Source: Isoetes taiwanensis
Lineage: Eukaryota; Streptophyta; Lycopodiopsida; Isoetales; Isoetaceae
Length of the DNA: 64,000 nucleotides
Assembly (NCBI GenBank): GCA_021234155.1
Contig: JAJEKV010000065.1
Coordinates: 310,001-374,000, forward strand
Direction: 5' to 3'
Shown here: positions 21,704 to 32,753 of the stretch, in pieces
Layout: the number at the start of each line of letters is the position of its first letter
Position numbering within the stretch: the first letter of the stretch is position 1
Position numbers and translations under genes: made by a program
The notes under the pieces: generated by a model
The model's input: only the letters and a program-made list of their open reading frames with translations
Told to the model about the DNA's origin: nothing
Database searches by the model: none

Positions 21704-23371
21704 TGTAACAACAAAGAAAGAAAGAGACAATAAACTTTAGAAACAGCTTGTTAGTTCTTTTCATGTGAAGAATGTGCACTTGATGGCGAAAATGTTTCAG
21801 AGACATGCACTACAAACGAAAGCACATTAGGGGCAAAGAACATCATAAAGATAACCTACCCTGCAATGGTTATGGGAAAGATAAAAACGACACTCAATAT
21901 TATGTTTTGAGAAACTGACAGGTTTAAGATAACAATGGGCTACCAAGAAATACATTCAGAGTTTAAAAGCATGGCATACAGAATTTCCATAATTCTCAAA
22001 TTGTATCTCGCATATACAATAAACAGTATTTGCAGCCTGAGATAGTTGTCTTTCACTAATGGTTGTGATTTAAAAATGGATACACAAAAAGAATGATAAC
22101 AAAACAAGAAGTAATGATATGCATAAGACTTGATCAATGACACTAGGGGTTGTTATATTGATGCGGGTTCAAATCAGCTGCTTAGGAAGAGCCATTATTG
22201 GCCTCTCTTCCATTCTCTAGTTAGCAACAAAATGCCAAATTTGCAACTGCCTCACCTATCAGAAATACCGTACAGTTGCTTCAAAAGTGCAAGTAAAGTG
22301 GAAAATTGATAACAATTGGAGTTCAGAAACATCCTTTTGGATTAGAGGTTAGCATGCTTCTTTGGATTGTTGAAGAGGAGAGTCTACATCCACAACCATG
22401 TGAAAGCATTTGCAAAGAGATCTCAATTTTCACAAAAGACTTATGCTGTGAAGAAATAAATTTTTGCATACACAGGATGTTCGATGTCCGGGCTGCCCAA
22501 CAATGTTGTCAAGTCATGCATAATGTAGAAGTGGCGATGAAAAAATGTGCACCTTTGATAACTTACCCCTTTAGGAAAACTAGATTGCTAAAAGTTCAAG
22601 GGTATAGAAAGGCGAGGCGGAATTGCATGGCTACATACTATCTTATTGTTTTATGCATATAAGCAAATGACATGGGTAAATTAAGATGGGCAGTATACTA
22701 AATGATGGGAGTGTTCGCTTCTGCTCTACACACAAAAGAATAGTTTCTACATAAGGAGCAATACTTCAAGGGGGGAATCAAGACAACAATGCTCAACGAC
22801 CAAAACAAAGTTTATAGTAATTTTGTACTTGGCCAAGTACAGGCAATGATAAGATGGATATCTTTTGCTATATGATAGAAGCAAAGCATCTCCCACCATC
22901 TGTTGTGATTTGCTACACAGTGCATGTCTTCTCTTTATGTCCTCCAAGCTATTTTGCACTTCAAACTCTTAAAGCATTCCCATGCACATAGATGAGATAA
23001 TGAATTCAAGCTGAATAAAGGGCTGAGTACAAGGTCACCAAGACTAGATGAGAACACAATAGCACCATGTACATAGGCAAAGTTTTACGGTTTATCGCCC
23101 CATCGTGCATGGTGATCGGCACATAGGATCTTATGATGGAGTACACAAAATTTATCAAAACATAGATTAATAATCATTGTTCATCGTGCGAGCGGTTAGG
23201 GACCAACGACATTTTAAAATCCATATTTGATTATTGCAACCGTAATGGTTCTAAATGAGAGTTAAATGGAACCTATACATATGAAAGGTGAATGGTTATT
23301 TTATGTTACAAATTTCATAAGCCATCAGCTCTATTCAATTGTCGATTCTATTTCGGCGCTTCAGTGCAATA
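21704..23371. other. No recognised gene
   Basis: One plus-strand open frame of 118 codons (22306-22662) resembles nothing I know. Minus-strand kinase motifs expected between the N-lobe and the last exon (HRDLK, DFG, APE) were sought and not seen. Confidence 0.4.
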
Positions 23372-24060
23372 TCAACCACCTATGGAAGGTAGAAAACCTC
23401 TCTTGGAAGGGGTTTCCTCAATCAAGACTGCTTTCATGCTGTCATATTCCACTAACCTCCATGCCGCCTGCTCTAGTGCTAATCCTGCCAGAGTTGGAGT
23501 CTTTTTCAATACCAATGGGAACTCTTAATAACTTCAGAATCTTCTGGTATCACACCTAGCAAAGGACTCAAGCATCTCCTGTATATCTAAAACAGACGTC
23601 AAGGCAAGTGGGTCTGCGTTCTTGCCTGATACTCTGATCATTCTTGTCAAGAATGGAAAATGGGTCCACAAAACCTGTAGAATCCGGTTCTTCTTGCCTT
23701 GACGTAGTACAATGGCATGGGGTCAGCCATTCTTGCTGCCCCCATGACCTGCAGAATCAGGTCGCCCCTACACCCCCGATTCTGCGGTCATAGGGGCAGA
23801 CAGAATGGCTTCCCCATGCCATTCTACATCTTTATCATGTCTTCTCCTCTTATCATGTCACTTTTCGACCCTGTTTTACTACCATCTTAATGTCCTTTAT
23901 GCCATCACACTCAAGAAGGCGGTCACTCTATCGCATCTCTCAAACTAGTGATGTCGAGTCGTAAGTAACAAAAAACCACCTCGTTTTTCTTTGGTGTTAT
24001 TGCAGAAATGAAACCAGCATCAATTCTTGCAGGGCAATCTATCGGAATAAATGCACAAAG
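23372..24060 (-). pseudogene. minD: MinD C-terminal half, interrupted copy A
   Basis: MinD is the membrane-bound ATPase that places the division ring in chloroplasts. On the minus strand this copy reads IDCPARIDAGF, then LDITSLRDA, CDGIKDIKMV, GEDM, ILE-type LLGVIPEDSEVIKS, and the complete C-terminus TPTLAGLALEQAAWRLVEYD, SMKAVLIEETPSKRGF and a stop at 23372-23374. In the family, the DCPAG(ID) motif is the switch region after Walker A; the C-terminus is an amphipathic membrane helix. The N-terminal half with the Walker A lysines is missing. The frame is broken by small indels and by a 232-bp two-hairpin repeat at 23596-23827. Upstream it is fused to a kinase N-lobe fragment, not to MinD sequence. 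Confidence 0.88.
23596..23827. repeat. Two-hairpin repeat inserted in MinD copy A
   Basis: First hairpin 23596-23705: ACGTCAAGGCAAG pairs with CTTGCCTTGACGT. Second hairpin, about 23709-23827: GGCATGGGG pairs with CCCCATGCC, GCCATTCT with AGAATGGC, and CTGCCCC with GGGGCAG further in. Compared with MinD copy B, which lacks it here, the insertion falls between GACATGAT and GTCTG of the MinD coding sequence. A related copy lies at 57762-57957. Confidence 0.85.
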
Positions 24061-24074
24061 AAGGTTCAGAAAAT

Positions 24075-24345
24075 CTGATCTTGATCTAGTTTACTAGCAA
24101 GCTCTTCATTATCATCTGGAAATCTCATTATTTTCACTGGGTAAGCCATTGTAGATTCCTTCATAAAACGGTCTACTATAAAACAGGCTATATGTACCCT
24201 GCAAATTTCAACCCTAAAATAGTCCTTTCATATCTATCGTCCAATCTTCAGCCTCTCCCATTGCTTCTTCATCACCGGAGGGCTCGGATACTTAGAGCAG
24301 GAAATACGGTGCTTCAAATCCTTCCCTTTCTTTATTATTTTGCCA
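24075..24345 (-). pseudogene. Raf-like kinase N-lobe fragment, copy A
   Basis: Degenerate copy of 30912-31185. The minus strand reads a basic segment ending QWERLKIGR (24235-24345) and then a kinase beta2-beta3 piece (FPDDNEELASKL at about 24085-24120). The valine-alanine-valine-lysine of beta3 is lost through a small deletion in this copy. It is fused directly to MinD copy A downstream. An ATG about 40 codons upstream of QWERLK (24474-24476) opens an 80-codon frame that could have been the original first exon. Confidence 0.6.
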
Positions 24346-24754
24346 ATGTATATAGGGCCTTGGAGGCGAAATAGTAAGCTAAGATTATGCATGCAGGCAT
24401 GTAGAATAAACTGATTAAAACCAAACAATTGCCGAGCTAAAGAATTATCGAACTGAAGTTGGGTCTCCATGGCCACAGCCGATTGTGAAGCACTCAGGTT
24501 GCTGCTTCTGGATGATCTGGGTAGCTAACAGGGTCTTCAAAGTAACGGCGAAGGGAAGACAAAACCCAATTGTCGAGCAAAGCATATGGCGGAAGAGAGA
24601 ATTTCCTTAGATTTTCTATTTTTCGTAGCTGTTAGATGAAGAAATTTAACAAATCATACCAGATAGAAGCAGTTTGATGAGAAATTTGGTGGACTACTCT
24701 GGTCGTTGGAGGTTTGGTCATTAGGGCCGGAATGGTCAGGCTTGCGGCCGAAGG

Positions 24755-24915
24755 AATTACTTGGCTTTTCTATTTTTCCTAACCGTCGATTCATAAATTA
24801 GAAAATCTAACAGTTGAGATGGAAAAAAGCTGACTTGGCACGACACGTGGCATAGCTAGAAACGCACAAAAATGGACAGCTCGATTAGGCAACCCTGCTA
24901 AAAAAGTCCCTTTTA
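24755..24915 (-). repeat. Repeat T, copy 1
   Basis: About 70-75 percent alike to 45390-45545 in the same orientation; shared blocks are GGTTGC, CTAGCTATGCCAC and AAAAATTAGAAAA-type motifs. Both copies lie just upstream (minus strand) of decayed gene pieces, so it may be a captured promoter region or the end of an element. Confidence 0.5.
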
Positions 24916-25370
24916 ATAATGTTACCCTTTGCCAATGTTTCACCGGGCCCATTTTCATGCAAGAAACCTCATGCCTGGGTCCGTTTCCGATGCAACCTTG
25001 TTTTGCAATCTGTTTCTTCTTTGCCTTAGGCTATCACTCTTTTGCTTGATGTAAGAACTAAACTGCTTGTGCCACCATGGTTGTCATATCAAGATCTTGT
25101 GAGAACAAAGAAATACAATGGCGAATGAATTGATTCGAGATTGGGAAAATGATCGACAACCCTTTGGGACTAAATTCACAAAATTGTAAAAGACACTTAG
25201 TTTGCATTCTGCCATTTCATCTAATCGACTATATGGCACAGGTTTCTTCATCCAATCATATTTCGTCATGTGGCACAATTTCTTTACACGAATGTCAACT
25301 GGAGTCGCGATTCACAAGCGAGTCGATTCATCACGACCACCGGTTCTTGAGTTTACCTCATGTTAGAAGC

Positions 25371-25475
25371 ATTTACCTTTCATTCCGGAAGATTGTGGCG
25401 TAGAATGCAAACTAAATTTCTTTTCCTGACATTTACCTTTCATTCCGGAAGATTGTGGCGTAGAATGCAAACTTA
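25371..25475 (+). repeat. Direct duplication of a 45-bp block
   Basis: TTTACCTTTCATTCCGGAAG and the following 25 bases occur twice in a row with no mismatch, separated by about a dozen bases. The 3' part (AGAATGCAAACTTAGT) is also inverted at 25187-25200, so a small inverted-repeat element may be present. Confidence 0.7.
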
Positions 25476-25863
25476 GTCACGTTAATAGAATGTCATTCGG
25501 GTGACATTCCCCGTGTAATCCACAAGCATTTAGCCTTTAGCGCATCAGCATTTCCACTCTAGGAATGTCCCATAAATTAGCATCGATTGCCATTCGAATT
25601 GTATTGTTTTGAAAGATCTGGATGTGCGCGACCTGGATATTAATTCTACACACCAGCACTGGCTTCAAAAATCCCCTTTGTTAGTAGGAGTACCTCTCAT
25701 AGGATTAGGGTACCTGGAGTGTGGATCGGGCAAGTACACAGCTAGAAAGCCATATTTTGTAATATGATGCAATTCTGCAACCCCATCTTATAAAATGCAG
25801 GTTAGCAAGCTGATATTGGTCACTAGAGAACCAATAGTTAAAGACATCTCATATTAGATTAGA

Positions 25864-27473
25864 TTATTTTTGGAGCAACCCAGAGGTGTGCAACATTTTA
25901 CTATAATCAGATATGATTGTGAATTTTCTAACAAGCTCCCATGTCCGAGCAGCATTCCGAATCCATTCGCGCTCGCTCAATGATTTCGCAAACTGCTTCT
26001 GAGGCATTGCCAATATCTGCAAACGTTCAGCATTCTTGTGAAGAACGCATTAAAAGTTTGATCCACATCTACCATCTGGTATTGTATCATCCATCATGTG
26101 GCACAACATTATAGCATAGACACACACAACACGGCCCAATAATATAGGATAGACAGAACAAACTTGATTGCACATATGTTGCATCATTGTTTCATAGCCT
26201 TCAGGTTGCTTTCTGGGCTCATCTGGCAATTCCAAAGGTAAAACATAGAAATTCACAGAATTACATGTTCCAAAAAGCATATGTCCTTCCTGGCCCTTTT
26301 GTTTTGTACTCAACTTTTCTTTTACAGATTGCTCGCTTGCAATAACTCTGCTTTGTCGAGACTCTGAAGCTACATATGTAACTACCCCATTTCTCCTGAA
26401 TGCTGGAGAAGTGAAGTATCTGTTCAGACTCTTCTCCAAAAAGTTGATGTTATACCATGCCCATTCCATCTCCCAAAGCCTGCTTAAAATTAACCCCATA
26501 GAAAATACCAAGGCTTTTATTACGGACTAAATAATAGTTGCAAAGTCTGTTGGGCAGTAACTTTAATACTTACTTTGTATGGATAAAAACTGTATCAATA
26601 AAATATTCTGAATTGTCTTCTGAGGGAATATGTGTAGATGTTCCAAGTAATAAGGGATCCAAAATGCCCTGCTTCAACATCTCGACCTTCAATAGAACAT
26701 GTCAGAAGATGAACAGTACACAAACGTTGACAACACGTTAAAGTATATCCACCTACAGTTTGCATCAACCGCCACATACTTGTGTCATGAATCCCTTCAG
26801 TCACCACTAAAAGAATGTGACAAACCGAGGAAAGAAACACTTCAAGCTAGAAATGTTCCTTAGATAACAAAGTGAGAGATGTAAGGCTTCAGCAACTACT
26901 GTGTTACTCCCAAAGACTTGACACACTCTTGCTAGCTATTGTCAATACAAAAGAAAAATGTACGACATTGAACAGTACCTATATTCCCATTAACTCATAT
27001 GCCAGCTCTGCAGACAAGGTATCACTACCCAACATTGACACTGATGAAGAACCATCAGGGCGCATGAGATCAGCCAACATACTTGCGCTGTATAATGGCT
27101 ATTACTGAGAGTGAGAGAGCTTCCCATAATGGCAATGGAAAGAGAAAAATGTGATACAATGCTGGTTATACAACATGCATTGAACCTACATGTTGTGTTA
27201 GCAATGAAAAGTTATGCAACTCAATCATTCCAGCAAATGCATGTCTCATACAGTTAACAAGCTTGGAGAGTTGTCATGGGTTCACATGGAAGATGGCAAA
27301 CCACAATAAACAAGCTTGGAGAGTTGTTCCGGGTTCACATGTAAGATGGCAAACCTCTGTTCAAGGAGGATGAACCTCTCAGCTGCCATCCAAAATTCCA
27401 AGCCCGTGGTGCAGTGTCTTGCCATTGCTTTTGTTTCATCACTTTGGACCGGAAAGGGAGGCAGTATACCTAT
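25864..27473 (-). pseudogene. SMG9: SMG9 C-terminal third with introns, premature stop
   Basis: SMG9 partners the SMG1 kinase in nonsense-mediated mRNA decay. Minus-strand exons, in order: about 27357-27473 (DETKAMARHCTTGLE, AAERFILLE); 26979-27098 (SMLADLMRPDGSSS, LSAELAYELMGI); 26757-26846 (VCHILLVVTEGIHDTSMWRL); 26574-26686 (VEMLKQGILDPLLL); 26164-26482 (NFLEKSLNRYFTSPAFRR, LPDEPRK); 25864-26034 (SEREWIRNAARTWELVR, SDYSKMLHTSG, stop). GT/AG boundaries and phases fit for the last five exons. Defects: the last codon of the second exon listed is TAG where CAG (Gln) is expected in MGIQ|L, and the donor after the first is not GT. The N-terminal two thirds, including the GTPase-like domain, are absent; instead the first exon is joined to MinD copy B. 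Retained introns show that genomic DNA, not a cDNA, was copied. Confidence 0.85.
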
Positions 27474-30400
27474 AGGGAATCAAAGACTAGTACTCTTAAT
27501 AACTTCAGAATCTTCTGGTATCACACCTAACAAAGGAAGCTCAAGCATCTCCTGTATATCTACAACAGACATCATGTCTTCTCCTCTGATCTTAGCTGCT
27601 TACTACTTTCCCCATGCAGAGAGTCCCTTCTATCACAACCACCCGGAGGTGGACAGGATGGACCCGTATGTCGATCTATATGATGACATACAGCAGCACA
27701 AGTGGATGGGCAGAGTCATGCTCCTTGGAGACTTCAATGTGCAGACAGGGGTGGAACAGGCCATGCGGCTGGACCCCCTCGCGGATGGCGTCTTTGCGAT
27801 TCGTCCGTTGAGAGAGCACCTTGCACCGCGGCACTTTTCGGATAGCCGGTTAGGTCACCCGCCGCCCGGAACAATTGCTCCTGATGTGCGGTACCTTTGA
27901 CCTGCTCATATGCAATGGCCTACCACAATGGTCCTCTTCCCACGGGTACACTTGCAGACAAGACAATCACGGTGGCAGAACTAGTGTCGTAGATTATGTC
28001 ATAGTGGCTGCGCAGGATGTACACCTTGTCGACCATTTCCGCGTCGGCCACGGACGGTCGAGGCGAGGAGGCCGGCTTCGGATCACCTCCCACTCTATGT
28101 GGCTGGCGGCCAGCGCTCACCCCCCCTCGATAGCGGTACCTTGCCGACCACCGGTTGCGATTTGGATTATGGCGGTGGAGGGTTATCTTTGACATGCTCG
28201 CGAGAAGCCCTCAGAAAGCCGATTATCGGGCCCTTATTTGGAAGCGACAAACCGACCAGGCTGGTTGAGCTCCTCCGAGCAGTGACGGGTGCTTTGGGAG
28301 ACCTCCCCATGCGGAGATCGGAGGCCACAACCTTCCGTGTAACGAGATGGTTTGATCTTTGAGTGTAAAGGAGCATAAGCGCTTTTCACCGTCTCATCGT
28401 GGATCGGGGACCGCGAGCTCGAGGCCACCAGCCATTACCGTGCCTTCCTCAAGGAAACAAAGGCAAAGGTACCGGCAAGAGCACTAAGGAGAAATGTTGC
28501 CCTCTTGGGCCCCACCGAGAACTTTCTGGGCGCGGGGTACTCTGTAGACCAGCCACGCCCTACGAGGGAACATCGGCGGTGCAATGGGGCGATGCACCGC
28601 AGCGGCTTTATGATCCCACAGGAACCGCGGACAGATGTGCCCCATAAGCATGGCCGGCCGCGGTGATCACAAAAGAAGATGTCGAAGAGGGACTGCGGCG
28701 CCTGGCTAATGGGAAGGCGGCGGGACTTGGGCGGCTGCAAAGCGGAGTTGCTCAAGTGGGCGGGGACGGCCCATGGTGCCCGTTCTTCTGCACTTTGTTC
28801 AGCAGGGGCTGCAAAGAGGTTTTTCGGTCATGGACCCAAAGCGGGATTGTTCCGATCTACAAGGCGGGGGACCCATCTTGTCCGGCCAATTACCGAACCA
28901 TCATGGTCGGCTTCGGTGTTTGCCAAGTTTGTGCGCGGAGCATTCTCGAAGCGGCGGGTAACCCGGATGGGAGGCGTGAGTCGGGGGCACTTACCAGGCG
29001 GGCTTCCGACCCGACATTCGACCATTGATCACATCTTCACCTCGGGGCCACAGTGAGGGCGCGAGCGAGGAACCGTCGGGAGGACTGTCTTCTTTGTTTT
29101 GTGGACTTTGCAAAAGCTTTCTACGGTACCGGGGAAAAGTTGTGGGCGAGATTGCACCATCTCGGGGCTCCCTATGGATGCCACGAGAGTTACCGCGGGC
29201 TGCTGCATGCAGCCGGAAGGGCCAGTCATTTTCGGTAGCATTCGAGTTAGGAAGGTTGTCCTCTCTCACCCACACTCTTTGGACTTTACATTGACCGGTT
29301 GAAAACACGGCTTGCGCCAATGGGGGGCGGTATCTGACTCTTGCACCGGGTCATCCGGCAGCTCATCTATCGCGGATGATGTGGACCTCTTGGCCCATAC
29401 ACGGAGGGCATGCATGCACACCTAGATGCCACTGGACACATTACGCGGGCGGCGGACATGCGTGTCAACGGCTCGGTGCTCACTTATCGAGGCGGATGGT
29501 AGAGGTCACACCCGGCTACAAGTACACGGGGTTGGAATTTCCATCCTCAATGTATTGGGATGCATCCATTCACCCGGGTGACCGCCAAGTTGGAAGGCGC
29601 ATACGCAACTCAAAACAATAGTCCCGAGGCGGTTGTATGACCACTAGTCACATTTGTTCGAACCGGGCGGGTGGAGCGGTTCTTACGTATGGGGTCGAGG
29701 TGTGGGGCACGGTGGTGTCTTTGGCGACTTGGAGCGACTTAGAGCGCAGGTCGAAGGCATTTTTGGCGGGCACTTGGGGTCAAGCCCTGGGTTCCATATC
29801 GGATCTTGTTGCGGAGGCGGGATTCATGCCCTTGCGGCATCGCGACCCTCGATAGACACATTGTTTATTTCGGAAGGTGGCGGCATGGAGGCGACACTTT
29901 CGGCTCCCCACTTGGCTTCTGGCTGTGGCGTGAGCCCATAGCGACTTCGAGGGGCTTTTGGAAGGACAAAGAGAGCCCGGTGGCTAAGCCTTTGGAGGCG
30001 ATAAGCGCACATAGGTGCGTCCAGTCTGAATAGGCGCCCGGTAGGGATGGAGGGTACTTGGACTCTTGTTTCACAGGGAAGCTCTGGGACCACCATGCTG
30101 GAGCGGTAAAGATGGCACACTACAAGCGGTACATAAACCCCACCACAGTTGAGGCCCACGGCTCTATCTGCGTTCTCGGTTGCCCATGAAGAAGCGCATG
30201 ATCATCGCCGCGTCCATTGAGCGAGGGGCACACCATCTTCGGCTTGAGACGGGTCGGTGGGTTGGAGAGCCGCGCCAGGACAAGTTTTGTCAGTGTTGCC
30301 CGCTGGGGGTTCTTAAAGATGAAAGCCATGCCTTCCAGAGCTGTCCAGTCTATAGTCAGATTCGGGCTCGCTACATTCTCTTGGTGCGACCTGGTCTGCC

Positions 30401-30890
30401 CCTGCATGAGCTACTCAGTACGCCATCAGTTCGATCTCTTGGCTCCTACCTCCAGGAGCTTTTGGATCTGCGGACTCACCTCGCCCGGCGCTTTGCACGA
30501 GTGCGGGAATTCATAATGTATATGTATATTTGCACGGTTTGCCGGCGAGGCTTGTTTATACTGACGGTTTTTCCCTCCTAAGGGGGGGTTTTTTAATCCG
30601 GGTAGCAATGGGCTTGCTGCACCCGTGTAATTTGGGTCCCATAGGCCGATTGGCCTCTGCGGATGATAAAAGAACCTTCCTTCCTTCCTTATCATGTCAC
30701 TTCCGACCATGTTTACTGCCATCTTAATGTCCTTTATGCCATCACACTCAAGAAGGCCAGTCACTCTATCTGTATCTCTCAAACTAATGATGTCAAGACT
30801 CATAACAAAAACAACCTCGTTTGCTGGTATTATTGCAGTAATGAAACCAGCATCAATTCCTGCAGGGCAATCTATCAGAATAAATGCACA
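27474..30890 (-). pseudogene. minD: MinD C-terminal half, copy B split by a LINE
   Basis: Two pieces. 30689-30890 reads IDCPAGIDAGFITAI, PANEVVFV, SLRDTDRVTGLLECDGIKD and SDMIRK without a break. 27490-27587 reads GEDMMSVVDIQEML and LLGVIPEDSEVIKS. A LINE (27588-30688) separates them at the SDMIR/GEDMM codons; copy A shows the same site filled only by short sequence. After EVIKS the frame is lost and the sequence passes into SMG9 at about 27475, so the MinD C-terminal membrane helix seen in copy A is missing here. Upstream it is fused to a kinase N-lobe fragment. It cannot encode a working MinD. Confidence 0.88.
27588..30688 (+). mobile_element. LINE of the APE/RT family, copy 2 (5'-truncated, decayed)
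   Basis: Starts inside the endonuclease domain (YYFPHAESPFYHNHPEVDRM, then LLGDFNVQTGVEQ), continues through RT (ANYRTIM, RHSTIDHI, CFVDFAKAF) and ends with MKKRMIIAASIE, a CQCC...H....C motif (about 30290-30355) and the shared 3' end GGTCCCATAGGCC..GATAAAA at 30637-30670, followed by a CCTT-type tail. Many frameshifts. It sits in MinD copy B. No clear target duplication is visible. Its base composition is oddly GC-rich compared with copies 1 and 3 (see findings). Confidence 0.9.
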
Positions 30891-30911
30891 AAGAAGGCTT
30901 ACAAAATCTGA

Positions 30912-31185
30912 TCTCGATCTAGTTTACTAGCAAGCTCTTCATTATCATCTGGAAATCTCAGGATTTTCACTGCAACAGGCAAGCCATGGTAGATTCCTTC
31001 ATAAAACAGGCTACCATAAAACAGATTATATGTACCCTGCAAATTTCAACCCTAAAATAGTTCTTTCATATCTATCGTCCAATCTTCAGCCTCTCCCATT
31101 GCTGCTTCATCACGGAGGGCTCGGATACCTAGATCGGAAATCACGATTGCTTCAAATCCTTCCCTTTCTTTATTATTTTGCCATA
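30912..31185 (-). pseudogene. Raf-like (HT1-type) kinase N-lobe fragment, copy B
   Basis: The minus strand reads GSLFYEGIYHGLPVAVKILR followed by FPDDNEELASKLDRD (about 30915-31015). This matches the beta2-beta3-alphaC start of plant group C Raf-like kinases, whose pattern is (H)S.LY.GIY...VAVK followed by a P-D-D-rich loop; the VAVK lysine that holds ATP is kept here. Further upstream, about 31078-31110, QQWERLKIGR precedes it, as the W...LxIG strand does before the glycine loop. The glycine loop itself is damaged and no clean intron boundary is seen. Where the kinase should go on (FxREV...), the sequence passes straight into MinD codons. Better preserved than copy A. Confidence 0.75.
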
Positions 31186-32102
31186 ATGTTCTAATTATTT
31201 TGTTTCGTATTTGGGGAGGATATCTCAGGCATGGTTTGGCCTAGATTTTGGCTGGTATTGTATGGAAAATCGTAGGAAAAAGGTATTTTTTAGCTTATTT
31301 GAGCTGCTTATTTGGCCGACAATTCCAAGAATGGGTTGCTTGTTGGCTTGAGGCGTCCTAAAAATCGGCTAAGGCATGGTTTCAGAATAGGAGGCATGCC
31401 TCTTTCTTCTTTGGGCAGGGGTGGCTTTCGGGCAAGGGTTACCTTGATGGAATCTGCTCAGGATCGAAATGGCGGATTCCTAACCGGCGGTTTAGAGTAG
31501 ATTGGATCGAGAGACAAGAAAAGGCCAGATTTTACTGGTGAGGCCCGGCATGGCTGGAGCTTCGAATCCTCGGCCCGTCTTTGTAAGATGATCGATTCTT
31601 CTTTGTAAGGGTGCATTATGTGGCGACCTCAAATCTTTGACGACCTCAAATGTGCTGCTTTGACGGCCTCAAATATGCCGCTGTGGCTCTTTTCTGATTT
31701 TTTTTCTGAGAGGAATCAAATCGGCAGGAAGAAGGGGGCCTTTCTCTGGATCTTGTTTATCTCAGCAGAATACACATGGCCAGACAACTCATTCTCTAAT
31801 TTTCTTATCCCATCTTGCACACTTAGTATCACCCATGGTTTTGTTCTATTATTTCTAGAGGGGAATCCTGAGTTTTATGCTGAAGCATACACCTTGCAAC
31901 TGGATAGGATTAATTCACAAGTGTGGTGGTATAAATATAATATTAACTAATGACAGGTGGATGGTTATAGACATGCTAGTAGATAGAATAAACAAATTAG
32001 AGGTCGGTATGTCATCATCGTCAAAAGAATGAATTTTCCATATGAATATGATATTATATACATTTATGATAAAGAGAAGTTGGTGAACTCGAAGAAGTGA
32101 AT

Positions 32103-32154
32103 TTCCACTTAGAAATTTATGGCGGAGATCGTGGCCATAAATTTCTAAGTGGAA
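32103..32154. repeat. Perfect 21-bp inverted repeat, 10-nt loop
   Basis: TTCCACTTAGAAATTTATGG plus C (32103-32123), a loop of 10 bases, and the exact complement at 32134-32154. A transcript would form a 21-bp stem. It is too short for a usual plant miRNA precursor but long for chance. Confidence 0.9.
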
Positions 32155-32753
32155 GTATTCTTTTTCGGCTTTTTCTTGAGAGAACATGGCTCCTTTCTTC
32201 ACAGAAGCAAATGCTGCAGTAGCGGATGGAGCCAAGGCCCCGATCTACCATACTTTCTTATGCTAATAGAAACAGAGCACTTCAGAAAGCTGGGATACTG
32301 CCGTTTACATGCAACTCTGATCCATCTATGTAACTCTAATTTTGATTTTAAGCTCCGCTTTTGTTATATTTTTTGTTTTAACTGCATTGCACCCATAGGC
32401 CCCTTGGTCTTGAACAATATAATCATTCAATTTAATTCAACTATTAATAATGTATATTGTATTTCTTGGTGTATAAAGGTAGATGGCAGTGCCAACAGAG
32501 CGCCGCCACAAAATTTCAATGAAAAAATGCTAAAAAATCACCAAAAAATCACTTGAAAAAATCTTAAGCAATAATCCTAAGTAATTTGAAGGTGACATTG
32601 GTTACGTAATTTGCTATTGATACATGAAATTCTCCTAACCCTATTAATACATGCTATTTCACCTATTCACGTAATGTTAAAAGCTCGATATACCAAGAAT
32701 TGAGATCTCATAATGTTAATGATCAAGATCCCCATGGTTTCATATATGGAAAC

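Larger units (their letters stand above)
24346..25863. other. Upstream repeat DNA between mosaic pieces
   Basis: Contains a segment (24755-24915) similar to 45390-45545, including TAGCTATGCCACGTGTCG, and a local duplication of a 45-bp block (TTTACCTTTCATTCCGGAAG...) at about 25371-25415 and 25429-25475. No gene is recognised. Confidence 0.5.

Noticed and set aside
27316-27900. Plus-strand open frame of 194 codons
   Set aside because: It runs antisense through SMG9 and MinD codons and then in sense through the LINE endonuclease; it is an accident of the fusion.
32103-32154. miRNA precursor
   Set aside because: The 21-bp stem with a 10-nt loop is too short for Dicer-like processing in plants, with no extended stem.
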